This document shows positions 16,984 through 27,681 of a DNA stretch of 64,000 bases, piece after piece. Source of the DNA: JAOUEA01 sp963762075 (lineage in GTDB: Bacteria; Actinomycetota; UBA4738; HRBIN12); the NCBI GenBank assembly GCA_963762075.1, contig CAVXJC010000001.1, forward strand, positions 62,001-126,000, read 5' to 3'. A program made the translations under genes and the position numbers. Under the pieces are notes generated by a model that made no database searches, was not told the DNA's origin, and was given only the letters and a program-made list of their open reading frames with translations. How positions within the stretch are numbered: the stretch's first letter is position 1; every line of letters starts with the position of its first letter.

Positions 16984-17966
16984 CGATCGCCGTCGAAGCC
17001 GCTGCGCATGTCGCCGCCACCTCGGCGGGAACCGTGGCCTTCCACGACGAGGGCGAGGGGCCACCGGTGCTGTTGTTGCACGGGTACCCGGCGTCGTCGT
17101 GGCAGTGGCGTGAGTTGTTGCCGCTGCTGGCGGCAAGGTTCCGCGTGATCGCGCCCGACCTCCTCGGAGCCGGCGCATCGGTACCCGCCGACGGTGTGCG
17201 GCTCGACCTCGCGACGCAGGCCACCGCCGTGCGTGAGCTCACGGAGCAGCTGGACCTCGATCGATACGCCGCCGTCGGGCACGATGTCGGAGCGGGGCTG
17301 GCGCAGCTCCTGGCTCTGGGTGATGACCGGGTCGATGCGATGGTGCTGTTGAGCGCTGTGACCCTCGACGCCTGGCCGTCGTCAGACGTGAGGCAGGCTC
17401 GCGAGCGCCTGCGATCGGGCACCCCATCTCCCGAGCTCGCGCGTCAGATCGTGCGGGACGCATTCGAGACCGGCGCGATACACCGCGATCGCCTCGGCGA
17501 CGAGGTGCTCGACGCCTATGCCGATCCCTACGCAACCGGCGACGGCCCGGATCGTCTCGCCAAGGTGCTCGCGGGGCTCGACGGCGTGGGGCTTGCCGAT
17601 CGACGCGAGGAGTTCGCCGCGATCGACGTGCCGGTGCTGATCCTCTGGGGTGAGGACGACACGGTCTACCCCTCGAGCGTCGGCGAGCGGCTGAACGACG
17701 CGATGCCGTCGTCGACCCTCGGCTTGTTGCCGGGCTGTGGGCACTTCCTCGTCGAGGAAGCGATCGACACGATCGGCCCGATGATCTCTGAGTACCTGCG
17801 CGCGCGTTACTCACATGCGGCTCACGGTCACGGCGACGAGGGATCGGGCATCGTGCTGCTGCAGCTCGAACGTCGCCCGCCGTGGGTCGATCTCGAGGAG
17901 TACGAGCGTGACGACTGGTTCGACCCCGACGAGCGCGATCCGACCGAGACGGGTCCGGGCTCGTGA
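16980..17966 (+). CDS. Alpha/beta hydrolase (haloalkane dehalogenase/epoxide hydrolase-like) inside the folate operon
   Basis: 328 residues. Oxyanion region LLLHGYPASSWQW, nucleophile elbow GHDVGAG with Asp rather than Ser, acid in LWGEDDTVY and catalytic His in GCGHFLVEE. An Asp nucleophile is typical of epoxide hydrolases and haloalkane dehalogenases rather than esterases. A polar acidic tail of about 45 residues follows the fold. It is overlapped at both ends by folP and folB, so it is an integral operon member. The substrate is unknown. Confidence 0.88.
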   Translation: MTIAVEAAAHVAATSAGTVAFHDEGEGPPVLLLHGYPASSWQWRELLPLLAARFRVIAPDLLGAGASVPADGVRLDLATQATAVRELTEQLDLDRYAAVGHDVGAGLAQLLALGDDRVDAMVLLSAVTLDAWPSSDVRQARERLRSGTPSPELARQIVRDAFETGAIHRDRLGDEVLDAYADPYATGDGPDRLAKVLAGLDGVGLADRREEFAAIDVPVLILWGEDDTVYPSSVGERLNDAMPSSTLGLLPGCGHFLVEEAIDTIGPMISEYLRARYSHAAHGHGDEGSGIVLLQLERRPPWVDLEEYERDDWFDPDERDPTETGPGS

Positions 17967-18325
17967 CGTCTTCGCGACTGTTCCTCTCGGGCATCAGGGC
18001 CAGCGGACATCACGGTGCGCGCGCGGGCGAGAAGGACGAGCCCCAGGAGTTCGTCGTCGATCTCGACCTCGAGGTCGACGTCGCGAGCGACACCATCGAG
18101 GCCACCGCCGACTACCGCGGCGTGCGCGATGCGGTCCGAGCGGTGATCACCGGTGGCTCGTACGACCTGATCGAGGTGATGGCGCGCGACGTGGCCGAGC
18201 GTGTGCTCGCGTTCGACCACGTGATCGGCGTGACCGCGGTCGTGCACAAGCCGAACGCAGCGCGGCGACTCGAGATCGAGGGTGTCGCGGCCGCAGTGTC
18301 GCTGCCGGCTCGTGACCGAACGTGA
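17963..18325 (+). CDS. folB: Dihydroneopterin aldolase
   Basis: 120 residues, the family length, GTG start overlapping the hydrolase and stop overlapping folK. Recognisable features are LSGIRASGHHGARAGEKDEPQEFVVD near the N-terminus (given here only as motif: GHHGARAGEK), ADYRGVRDAV, IEVMARDVAERVL and the catalytic Lys in VVHKPNA. It cleaves dihydroneopterin to hydroxymethyl-dihydropterin and glycolaldehyde. Confidence 0.95.
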   Translation: MTSSRLFLSGIRASGHHGARAGEKDEPQEFVVDLDLEVDVASDTIEATADYRGVRDAVRAVITGGSYDLIEVMARDVAERVLAFDHVIGVTAVVHKPNAARRLEIEGVAAAVSLPARDRT

Positions 18326-18825
18326 CCGAGACCGCCTACCTTGGCCTCGGATCGAACCTGGGCGACCGGCTCGCCTCGTTGCAACGGGCCGTCGACCTGC
18401 TCGGCGCTGAGGCCGGGATCGCGCTCACCCGGTGCTCGCGCGTGTGGGAGACCGATCCGGTCGGGGGGCCGCCACAGCCCGACTTCCTCAACGTGGTCGT
18501 GCGTACCGAGATCGGACTGTCGCCACGCGAGCTTCTCGTCGCATGCCAGCGAGTGGAAGCGGCGCTCGGCCGGGTGCGAGATGTGCGGTGGGGACCGCGC
18601 ACCGTCGACATCGACATCCTGCTGATCGATGCGCACGAGATCGATGAGCCCGGTCTCGTGGTACCGCATGCTCGCCTGCACGAGCGGGCGTTCGTACTGA
18701 TGCCGTTGCTGGAGATCGAACCCGATCCCGTGCTTCCCGGCGGCGAACGGCTGGTCGACGTGCGTCTCGGCCCCGATGCAGCGGGCGGTGTCCGGGTCTT
18801 CGCACCTCCGCTCAGACTCGATTGA
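18322..18825 (+). CDS. folK: 2-amino-4-hydroxy-6-hydroxymethyldihydropteridine pyrophosphokinase
   Basis: 167 residues. N-terminal LGLGSNLGDR, the substrate loop ETDPVGGPPQPDFLN and the signature RWGPRTVDIDILL with the two metal-binding Asp residues. It transfers pyrophosphate from ATP to the pterin, supplying FolP. GTG start overlaps folB (GTGA). This is the last gene of the translationally coupled folP-hydrolase-folB-folK run. Confidence 0.97.
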   Translation: MTETAYLGLGSNLGDRLASLQRAVDLLGAEAGIALTRCSRVWETDPVGGPPQPDFLNVVVRTEIGLSPRELLVACQRVEAALGRVRDVRWGPRTVDIDILLIDAHEIDEPGLVVPHARLHERAFVLMPLLEIEPDPVLPGGERLVDVRLGPDAAGGVRVFAPPLRLD

Positions 18826-18905
18826 CGCGCCGCCACAGCGGCGGGTCGCGACAACGCAACTGCCGCACCGGCGGGGGCCCCCGCCGACCGAGGCGGCCGA
18901 GTTGC

Positions 18906-18911
18906 GATACT
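18906..18911 (+). promoter_or_regulatory. -10 element, leaderless start of the DUF2520 gene
   Basis: GATACT ends 6 nt before ATG 18918 (second A and last T of the hexamer conserved). Confidence 0.45.
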
Positions 18912-18917
18912 CGCCCC

Positions 18918-19781
18918 ATGGACATCGCGATCGTGGGGGCCGGACGAGCGGGCACCGCGCTCGCGGTGCTGTGGCGTCGGGCCGGCCATCGGATCGTCGC
19001 CGTGTCCGGTCGCGACGCAACGCCGCGGCGAGCGGCCCGTCACCTCCCGGGGGTGCCCGTCCTCGATGCGCCCGAGGCCGCAGGCGAGGCAGAGCTCGTG
19101 GTCATCGGTCTTCCCGACGACCACATCGCCTCGACGGTGCGGGCTCTTGCCGAGGCGGGCGCGCTCGTGAGCCAGCAGTGGGTGGCACATCTGTCGGGCG
19201 CCACCTCGCTCTCAGCCCTCGATGCCGCGCAGCAGGCCGGCGCCCGGCGGCTCGGCGTGCACCCGCTGCAGACCTTCCCCGATGTCGAGGCTGCGCTCGA
19301 GCGCGTGCCAGGATGTTCCGTGGCCGTCGGCGCCGACGACGACGAGGGCTTCTTCGTGGGGGAGCGCCTGGCCGAGGACCTGCAAGGGCGGCCGTTCCGG
19401 CTCGCCGACGAGCATCGGGCGATCTATCACGCCGCCGCGGTCTTCGCGTCGAACTACCTGGTCGCCGGCACCTGGGTCGCCGAGGAGCTGCTGGCGATCG
19501 CCGGCGTGGCGGATCCGATGGCTGCGCTCGCGCCGCTGCAACGGGCGACGATCGAGAACATCGCGGCCTCCTCGCCCGCGGAGGCGCTCACCGGCCCCGC
19601 TGTGCGAGGCGACGCCGGAACGATCGAGCGCAACATCGAGGCACTGGCAGCGTCGGCTCCCTGGGCGCTCCACTCCTACGTCGAGATGGCCCGGGTCGCG
19701 CTCGATCTGTCGGTACGCTCGGGCCGCCTCTCGCTCGAGGGGCGCGGCGGCGTCGACGAGGTGCTCGCGCGGTGGACCTGA
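18918..19781 (+). CDS. Rossmann-like/DUF2520 NAD(P)-binding protein beside panC
   Basis: 287 residues. N-terminal dinucleotide motif IVGAGRAGTAL, then LVVIGLPDDHI, WVAHLSGATS and LGVHPLQTFPD, followed by a helical C-terminal DUF2520 domain (HAAAVFASNYLVA). The fold matches 6-phosphogluconate-dehydrogenase-like reductases such as ketopantoate reductases. It overlaps panC by 10 nt, the same neighbourhood seen in other actinobacteria. From memory, a family with this architecture (PanG) has been reported as an alternative ketopantoate reductase; that makes a pantoate-producing role plausible but unproven here. Confidence 0.85.
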   Translation: MDIAIVGAGRAGTALAVLWRRAGHRIVAVSGRDATPRRAARHLPGVPVLDAPEAAGEAELVVIGLPDDHIASTVRALAEAGALVSQQWVAHLSGATSLSALDAAQQAGARRLGVHPLQTFPDVEAALERVPGCSVAVGADDDEGFFVGERLAEDLQGRPFRLADEHRAIYHAAAVFASNYLVAGTWVAEELLAIAGVADPMAALAPLQRATIENIAASSPAEALTGPAVRGDAGTIERNIEALAASAPWALHSYVEMARVALDLSVRSGRLSLEGRGGVDEVLARWT

Positions 19782-20632
19782 TCCGCGACGCCGCCGACCT
19801 CCGCGCGCTCACCGACGCTGCCCGGTCCTCGGCCCATGATGTCGGACTGGTGCCGACGATGGGCGCCCTGCACGAGGGCCACATCTCATTGATCCGCCGT
19901 GCCCGCGACCGCAACGAGATCGTCGTCGTGTCGATCTTCGTGAACCCGACGCAGTTCGCCGACCCCGTGGACCTCGAGCGGTATCCGCGCAACGAGGAAC
20001 GCGACCTCGACATCTGCGTCGCAGAGGGAGTCGACATCGTGTGGGCGCCGTCCGTCGAGCAGGTGTATCCACCCGGGGTCGAGCTTCCGCATCCCGACCC
20101 AGGGCCGGTGGGCCGCTCGTTCGAAGGGGTCTCGCGCCCGGGGCATTTCGAGGGCGTGCTCACGGTCGTGCACCGGCTGTTCGACGTGACCGGTCCATGC
20201 AGCGCCTACTTCGGTGAGAAGGATGCCCAGCAGCTCTTCCTGATACGGAGCATGGTGGCAACAGAGGCTCTTCCCGTTGAGGTCGTGGCCTGTCCGACTG
20301 TGCGGGCACCTGACGGCCTGGCGCTGTCGTCCCGGAATGCGCGCCTCACACCTGACGAACGAGAACGGGCGGCATGCCTCTTCCTCGCACTCAGTGAGGC
20401 TGCGGCGCTCTCGCGACAGGGAGAGCGCGACCCCAACGTGTTGGTGGCGACCATGGCGCGCGAGGTCGGCGCGACGCCACTCGTCGGTCTCGACTACGCG
20501 GCGGTGGTGAGCGACCTCGACTTCGAGCGCGTCGATCGCCTCGACCCCGCCGTGCCGGCGAGGGCACTCCTGGCGGCCCGGCTCCCCTCAGCGCGCTTGA
20601 GCGACAACCTGCTTCTGCCTCGGCCCGCATGA
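19772..20632 (+). CDS. panC: Pantothenate synthetase
   Basis: 286 residues, GTG start inside the end of the DUF2520 gene. Motifs: VPTMGALHEGHISLI (HIGH-like), IFVNPTQF, YFGEKDAQQL and ALSSRNARLTP (KMSKS-like, here SSRN). It ligates pantoate and beta-alanine with ATP. No panD follows, so beta-alanine must come from a panD elsewhere or another route. The 84-nt gap to coaX contains GGAAAGGGGGAT, the coaX ribosome-binding site. Confidence 0.97.
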   Translation: MDLIRDAADLRALTDAARSSAHDVGLVPTMGALHEGHISLIRRARDRNEIVVVSIFVNPTQFADPVDLERYPRNEERDLDICVAEGVDIVWAPSVEQVYPPGVELPHPDPGPVGRSFEGVSRPGHFEGVLTVVHRLFDVTGPCSAYFGEKDAQQLFLIRSMVATEALPVEVVACPTVRAPDGLALSSRNARLTPDERERAACLFLALSEAAALSRQGERDPNVLVATMAREVGATPLVGLDYAAVVSDLDFERVDRLDPAVPARALLAARLPSARLSDNLLLPRPA

Positions 20633-20716
20633 GATCCGGTTGTCGGCGTCGGACCGCGTGGGCCACGATGGTCCGTCCTAGCCCGCTCGATTCGCCGGAA
20701 AGGGGGATCACTCGCG

Positions 20717-21496
20717 ATGTTGTTGGCCGCTGACGTCGGCAACACCGAGATCGTGCTCGGGGCCTTCCGCGGAACCCATCTCGAACACACCTGGCGTCTC
20801 TCGACGCGGCCCGAGCGCACCTCCGACGAGCTCGGGCTCGCGCTGTCGGGATTCCTGGAGCAGCGGGCGATGTCATTCGAGTCCGAGGTGACCGGCGTCG
20901 TCGTGGCGAGCGTGGTACCCGATGTGACCGCCACGATCCGTGAGATGACCGCTCGCTCGTTCTCGTTCGCGCCCGTGATCGTGGGTCCAGGTGTGAAGAC
21001 GGGGGTCCCGATCCTCACCGACAATCCGCGCGAGGTCGGCGCAGATCGGGTCGTGAACGCGCTTGCAGCGTTCACACTCGTCGGCGCCGCCGCGATCGTG
21101 GTCGACTTCGGCACCGCCACCAACTTCGACGTCGTGAGCGACAGAGGGGAGTTCATGGGCGGTGTCATCGCGCCCGGCTTGCAGGCGAGCGCCGCGAGCC
21201 TGTTCTCACGCACCGCACGGCTCACCCGTGTGGAGCTGTCCGCGCCGCAGAACGTGGTCGGCACGAGCACCGTCGAGTCGATCCAGTCGGGGCTGATCTT
21301 CGGTGCCGCGGGCGCGATCGACGGCATCGTCGAACGCATCCGGCGCGATCTGCCAGGCGCCGTGACCATCGCGACCGGAGGGCTCGCCCCGGTCGTAATC
21401 CCACACTGCGCCACGATCGACCGCCACGAGCCGTGGCTCACCCTCGAGGGCCTGCGCCTCGTCTACGAGCGGAACGCGGTGACCGACGATGCCTGA
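20717..21496 (+). CDS. coaX: Type III pantothenate kinase
   Basis: 259 residues. ASKHA-fold motifs ADVGNTEIVLG, NPREVGADRVVNALAA, VVDFGTATNFD and GGVIAPGLQ. It phosphorylates pantothenate, the first committed step of CoA synthesis, and unlike CoaA is not feedback inhibited in the usual way. GGAAAGGGGG lies 8 nt upstream. It overlaps lysS by 8 nt. Confidence 0.97.
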   Translation: MLLAADVGNTEIVLGAFRGTHLEHTWRLSTRPERTSDELGLALSGFLEQRAMSFESEVTGVVVASVVPDVTATIREMTARSFSFAPVIVGPGVKTGVPILTDNPREVGADRVVNALAAFTLVGAAAIVVDFGTATNFDVVSDRGEFMGGVIAPGLQASAASLFSRTARLTRVELSAPQNVVGTSTVESIQSGLIFGAAGAIDGIVERIRRDLPGAVTIATGGLAPVVIPHCATIDRHEPWLTLEGLRLVYERNAVTDDA

Positions 21497-23030
21497 TGAG
21501 CACGCGCCTTCCCCCGACGAGCGACGCTCGAGAGAGGCCGAGATCCTCGCCGGGCGCCGCGACTCGATGGCACGGCTCGAGGACGCAGGCATGCCGCCGT
21601 TCGCCCTCACGCTCGAACTGGCGCTCGGCGTGCCCGAGCCGGTCCCGGTCGCCGACATCAGAGCCTCCCATTCCGAGCTCGACGCCGACTCCCTCACCGA
21701 CGAGATCGTTACGATCGCCGGTCGTCTCGTGCTCAAACGCGACATCGGCAAGCTGAAGTTCCTCGTCGTTCGCGATCGCACCGGGGACCTGCAGGTCGTC
21801 GCCGGCACGGCCGACCTCGACGAACACTTCTTCGGCCTCCTCGACGAGGTCGACCTCGGCGACATCATCGGGGTGACGGGCCGCGTCGGCACCACCCGCA
21901 AGGGTGAGCTGAGCGTCTTCGCGGATCGGTGGGCGATGCTGACGAAAGCACTGCGGCCGCTTCCGGAGAAATGGCACGGTCTGCAAGACCCCGACCTGCA
22001 GCAACGCAGGCGCTACCTTCATCTGATCGCCGACGCCGCGCCGCGCCGCGCCTTCTTGGCACGTGCCGCAGTGCTGAAGTCGATGCGTCAGGTGCTCGAC
22101 GAGCACGGGTTCGTGGAATTCGAAGGACCCATGCTGCAAACGGTCGCAGGTGGAGCGAACGCCCGCGCGTTCTCCACGCATCACCATGCACTCGATGTGG
22201 AGATGAAACTGCGGATCTCGCTCGAGCTGCACCTCAAACGCATGCTGGTCGGGGGCGCCGAGCGCGTGTACGAGCTCGGGCGCAACTTCCGCAACGAAGG
22301 CATCGACCACGATCACAACCCCGAGTTCACGATGCTCGAGGCGTATCAGGCATACGGCGACTACTACACGATGATGGAGCTCACCGAGACGCTCATCGTG
22401 CGGTGTGCCCGCGCCGTGAACCCGATCATGGGTCGTGATCCCGACGACCTGCACATCGCCGTGCGCGGTCATGAGCTCGATCTCACGCCGCCCTTTGCGC
22501 GCATGACCATCCTCGGTTCGTTGAGCGAGGCGATCGGAGAACCGATCACGCTCGAGCACGCCGACCTGCGTGGGGTCGCCGAGCGTCGCGGCGTGCATGT
22601 TGAACCTGGCTGGGGACCCGGCAAGATCGTGCAAGAGCTCTTCGAGAAGCTCGTCGAGGCGGCGATCGAGCGGCCGACGTTCGTGTGCGACTTCCCTCGC
22701 GAAGTCTCGCCGCTTGCCCGTCCGCATCGCGACGACCCAGGGCTCACCGAGCATTTCGACCTCGTCGCCGCCGGCGTGGAGCTGGTCACGGCGTACAGCG
22801 AGCTCACCGATCCGATCGAGCAGCGCGCGAAGTTCGAGCTGCAGCAACAGATGAAGCAGACCCTCGGCGACGAGGTGCACCCGTTCGACGAGGACTTCCT
22901 GCGAGCGCTCGAACACGGCATGCCGCCCGTGGGTGGGCTCGGCATGGGGGTCGATCGCCTGCTGTTGCTGCTCACCGACGCGCCGAGCCTGCGCGACCTG
23001 ATCATGTTCCCTTCGCATAGACCCGAGTAG
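21489..23030 (+). CDS. lysS: Lysyl-tRNA synthetase, class II
   Basis: 513 residues. N-terminal OB-fold anticodon-binding domain (about 70-165), then the class II core: motif 1 around VLDEHGFVEFEGPML, motif 2 RVYELGRNFRNEGID and motif 3 GLGMGVDRLLLLLT. PMLQTVAGGANARAF and FTMLEAYQAYGDY are lysine-pocket blocks of LysS. The frame between 21489 and the OB domain is charged and variable. It is the last gene of the coaX-lysS pair. Confidence 0.97.
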   Translation: MPDEHAPSPDERRSREAEILAGRRDSMARLEDAGMPPFALTLELALGVPEPVPVADIRASHSELDADSLTDEIVTIAGRLVLKRDIGKLKFLVVRDRTGDLQVVAGTADLDEHFFGLLDEVDLGDIIGVTGRVGTTRKGELSVFADRWAMLTKALRPLPEKWHGLQDPDLQQRRRYLHLIADAAPRRAFLARAAVLKSMRQVLDEHGFVEFEGPMLQTVAGGANARAFSTHHHALDVEMKLRISLELHLKRMLVGGAERVYELGRNFRNEGIDHDHNPEFTMLEAYQAYGDYYTMMELTETLIVRCARAVNPIMGRDPDDLHIAVRGHELDLTPPFARMTILGSLSEAIGEPITLEHADLRGVAERRGVHVEPGWGPGKIVQELFEKLVEAAIERPTFVCDFPREVSPLARPHRDDPGLTEHFDLVAAGVELVTAYSELTDPIEQRAKFELQQQMKQTLGDEVHPFDEDFLRALEHGMPPVGGLGMGVDRLLLLLTDAPSLRDLIMFPSHRPE

Positions 23031-23037
23031 ACCCCTC

Positions 23038-23838
23038 ATGCCTGCCGCGGCGGTCGCGTTGGTGCTCGCCGCCGCGGTGCTGCATGCGCTGTGGAACGTG
23101 CGCCTGCACGGTGTCGACGACCGCGTTGCGGCGATGGCCATGTCGGGAATCGTCTCGAGCGCCGCGCTGCTGCCGTTCCTCGTGCTCGATCCACCCAGCG
23201 GCCTATGGGGACTGTTGGTGGTGAGCGGCGCCGCGGAAGCCGTGTACGGCCTGGCGCTGGCCGGCGCTTACCGTCGCGGCGAGCTCTCGGTCACGTATCC
23301 GGTGGGGCGCGGTTCCGCGCCCCTGCTGGCAACGGTCGCCGCGGTGGTCGTGGTCGGTCAGCCGGCGTCGGTCCGAACGCTCGCGGCTGCGGCGCTGGTT
23401 GCGATCGGGCTCGGCCTGCTCGCGTTCCGTTCGCACCGCCACGGCACACTCGCCGCGACCGGGCTGGCGCTCGTGGTCGGCGTCGCGATCGCGACGTACT
23501 CGGTGGTCGACGCGCGCGCCGTCGGCGAGGGCGCGGCGCCGCTTGCCTACCTCGCCGGTGCCCTCGGGCTCGAAGGAATACTGATGTCGTCCACCACCGG
23601 CTTCGACCTCGCGCGTCTGCGGGGATCGATCCGTCCGGGCATCGCGATCGCGGTCGGCAGCGTCGGCGCGTACGCGATGGTGTTGTTCGCGTTCCGACTC
23701 GCTCCGGTCGGGCAGGTGGCGACGCTCCGAGAGGTCTCGGTGGTGCTCGCGGTGCTCCTCGCGCGGGAACGACCCGGTCGGCTCGGGTGGCTCGGCATCG
23801 CCGCCGTCGTCACCGGTGCCGGCCTCGCGGCGATCTGA
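23038..23838 (+). CDS. EamA/DMT-family membrane transporter
   Basis: 266 residues, almost wholly hydrophobic, with about ten predicted membrane segments arranged as two EamA repeats of five. GRGSAPLLATVAAVVVVGQ in the first repeat and LRLAPVGQVATLREVSVVLAVLLARE-like sequence in the second (FRLAPVGQVATLREVS) are family-typical. It begins 7 nt after lysS. Members export small metabolites such as amino acids; no substrate can be assigned. Confidence 0.88.
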   Translation: MPAAAVALVLAAAVLHALWNVRLHGVDDRVAAMAMSGIVSSAALLPFLVLDPPSGLWGLLVVSGAAEAVYGLALAGAYRRGELSVTYPVGRGSAPLLATVAAVVVVGQPASVRTLAAAALVAIGLGLLAFRSHRHGTLAATGLALVVGVAIATYSVVDARAVGEGAAPLAYLAGALGLEGILMSSTTGFDLARLRGSIRPGIAIAVGSVGAYAMVLFAFRLAPVGQVATLREVSVVLAVLLARERPGRLGWLGIAAVVTGAGLAAI

Positions 23839-23898
23839 CGACATGGCTATGCTGGCTCCTCCGGCCCGCCGAGCCAGACGCAGAACCAGGAGGCACCG

Positions 23899-24312
23899 AT
23901 GTCCGACGAGCACATCGAGTCGCTGAGACGAGTGCCGTTCTTCGCGGGCATGTCCGATCGCGCGTTGAGGCGGGTCGCCGAGATCTCGAAGGAAGTCACC
24001 CATCGCGACGGCAAGGCGGTCGTCGAGGAAGACCAGTCGGCGGTCGGGTTCCACATGATCCTCTCCGGGCAGGCGGAGGCCAGCCATGCCGGCACCGTCG
24101 TCAGCACGATGGGTCCCGGCGACTACTTCGGCGAGATGTCGTTGATCGACGGCAAGCCCCGCTCGGCGTCGGTCGTGGCCAGGGGCGAGCTGCACACACT
24201 CGCGATCCCGGCATGGAACTTCAACCGGTTGCTCGACGAGAACCCCGACATGATGCGGGCGCTGCTCGTGACGATGTCCGAGCGCATCCGCCGCCTCAGC
24301 GACGACCGGTAG
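23899..24312 (+). CDS. Single-domain cyclic-nucleotide-binding (Crp-type sensor) protein
   Basis: 137 residues, nearly all one cNMP-binding beta-roll: RRVPFFAGMSDRAL, GFHMILSGQAEASHAG, GPGDYFGEMSLIDGKPRSASVVA (key phosphate-binding block GEMSLIDGKPRSAS). There is no DNA-binding helix-turn-helix, so it is not a Crp regulator itself. The PBC Arg-Ser pair is present (PRSAS), so cAMP-type ligand binding is possible. CAGGAGG lies 5 nt upstream. It converges on the lone receiver gene. Confidence 0.85.
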   Translation: MSDEHIESLRRVPFFAGMSDRALRRVAEISKEVTHRDGKAVVEEDQSAVGFHMILSGQAEASHAGTVVSTMGPGDYFGEMSLIDGKPRSASVVARGELHTLAIPAWNFNRLLDENPDMMRALLVTMSERIRRLSDDR

Positions 24313-24315
24313 CGT

Positions 24316-24696
24316 TCAGACGACAGGTTCGTCGCCCGTTGCCTCGTGCAACGTGATCACGAGATCGTGCAGCCCGGTGCCCTTCGCGAGGAAGCCGCGA
24401 GCTCCCGCCTCCAGGGCCTCTCGCTCCACCCCTGCATCGGCGTGCGCCGTGAGGATGACCACAGGCATCTCCGGCCTGGATTCGTGGATCTTCTTCATGG
24501 CGTCGATGCCGGAGAGATCGGGCATCGAGAGATCCATGAGCACGACGTCGGGCTCGAGCGCTTCGGCTTGGTCGCACGCGGCGACACCGCCGCCGGCCTC
24601 GCCCGCGACCTCGATATCGCTCACCAGGCGCAGGGCCGATGTCAGGGCCTTGCGGAAGGCCGGGTGATCATCGACGACGAGCACTCGCACGCGCAT
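24316..24696 (-). CDS. Single-domain response regulator (NarL-type receiver without output domain)
   Basis: Start set at the ATG (24696) preceded by GAAGGAG, giving 126 residues beginning MRVRVLVVDDHPAFRKAL. Phospho-acceptor Asp in VVLMDLSMPDLSG, conserved Thr in VVILTAHAD and Lys in FLAKGTGL. The receiver is of NarL type but stops after about 125 residues, with no LuxR-type helix-turn-helix. It could act by protein contact or phosphotransfer for the HisKA_3 kinases of this window. The frame is open further upstream, but that part looks non-coding. Confidence 0.85.
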   Translation of the reverse strand: MRVRVLVVDDHPAFRKALTSALRLVSDIEVAGEAGGGVAACDQAEALEPDVVLMDLSMPDLSGIDAMKKIHESRPEMPVVILTAHADAGVEREALEAGARGFLAKGTGLHDLVITLHEATGDEPVV

Positions 24697-24928
24697 CTCT
24701 CCTTCGAGCATCTGGGCGTTCTGCACGCGGATCCCCTGCTCGCCACGCCGTTCTTGTTGCCTCACGTGAGGCTGGTTCATCCTGGCACCCCCCGTCGCTC
24801 CCACACAACGGGCCGGAAGGAGGACATTGCATGGTCCGAACGGGGGATGATCGCCTCCGTCGAAAGGCACCTCATCCTCGGGCCTCGAACGTCCGAACAA
24901 CACGGTAGGACAAGCGAGAGGAGCTGCC

Positions 24929-25090
24929 GTGCCGTTCTGGGTTTACGAAGGGTCACGGGTATACTTCTCGTCAGTGGGCGTCGCGACCGGTTATCGGGGG
25001 CGACGCCCGAGGCGCCTCGGGGGTAGGACGGGGTCCGCTGATCCCCGAGCGGAGAGTGGAACATGCGGGTCGTGGCCCGGAGGACGCTGA
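24929..25090 (+). CDS. Possible leader ORF ending 1 nt before clpC
   Basis: GTG with GAGAGGAG 5 nt upstream opens a 53-codon frame starting VPFWVYEGSRVYFSS; its TGA is separated from the clpC ATG by one base. The second half is Arg/Gly-rich and its third-position GC is lower than in real genes. The likely clpC -10 (24960) lies inside it, so it may only be read from an upstream transcript. It could be a regulatory leader peptide or chance. Confidence 0.2.
   Translation: MPFWVYEGSRVYFSSVGVATGYRGRRPRRLGGRTGSADPRAESGTCGSWPGGR
24960..24965 (+). promoter_or_regulatory. -10 element of clpC
   Basis: TATACT, close to the sigma-A/70 consensus; a start near 24972 would give a leader of about 120 nt. 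No convincing -35 at 17 nt was found. Confidence 0.5.
24976..25021 (+). promoter_or_regulatory. Overlapping alternative hairpins in the clpC leader
   Basis: GGGCGTCGC (24976-24984) pairs perfectly with GCGACGCCC (25000-25008). Sharing its last three bases, CCCGAGGC-GCCTCGGG (25006-25021) is a 16-bp perfect palindrome. The two structures cannot form fully at once. They lie between the -10 element and the clpC ribosome-binding site. Confidence 0.4.
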
Positions 25091-25091
25091 C

Positions 25092-27587
<2,496 letters not shown>

Positions 27588-27652
27588 CCACCCCGTGAGC
27601 GGAGGCCAGACCCCGGCTCATCCCGCCGCCTGCGAGCGGCATCAAGGCCGAC

Positions 27653-27675
27653 GCCCGGACCCGTGCGGGCCGGGC
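27653..27675 (+). terminator. clpC terminator hairpin
   Basis: GCCCGG, bulged A, CCC, loop GTGC, GGG, CCGGGC, 65 nt after the clpC stop. No T run, as usual in GC-rich actinobacteria. Confidence 0.5.
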
Positions 27676-27681
27676 TGCCTC

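Larger units (their letters stand above)
24697..25091. other. Intergenic region upstream of the lone receiver and clpC
   Basis: About 395 nt without a firm gene. It holds the ribosome-binding site of the receiver gene (reverse strand), a possible 25-codon forward frame at 24834-24911 that has GGAGG about 9 nt before its ATG, a possible 53-codon frame at 24929-25090, the clpC promoter and a structured clpC leader (entries below). Confidence 0.6.
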
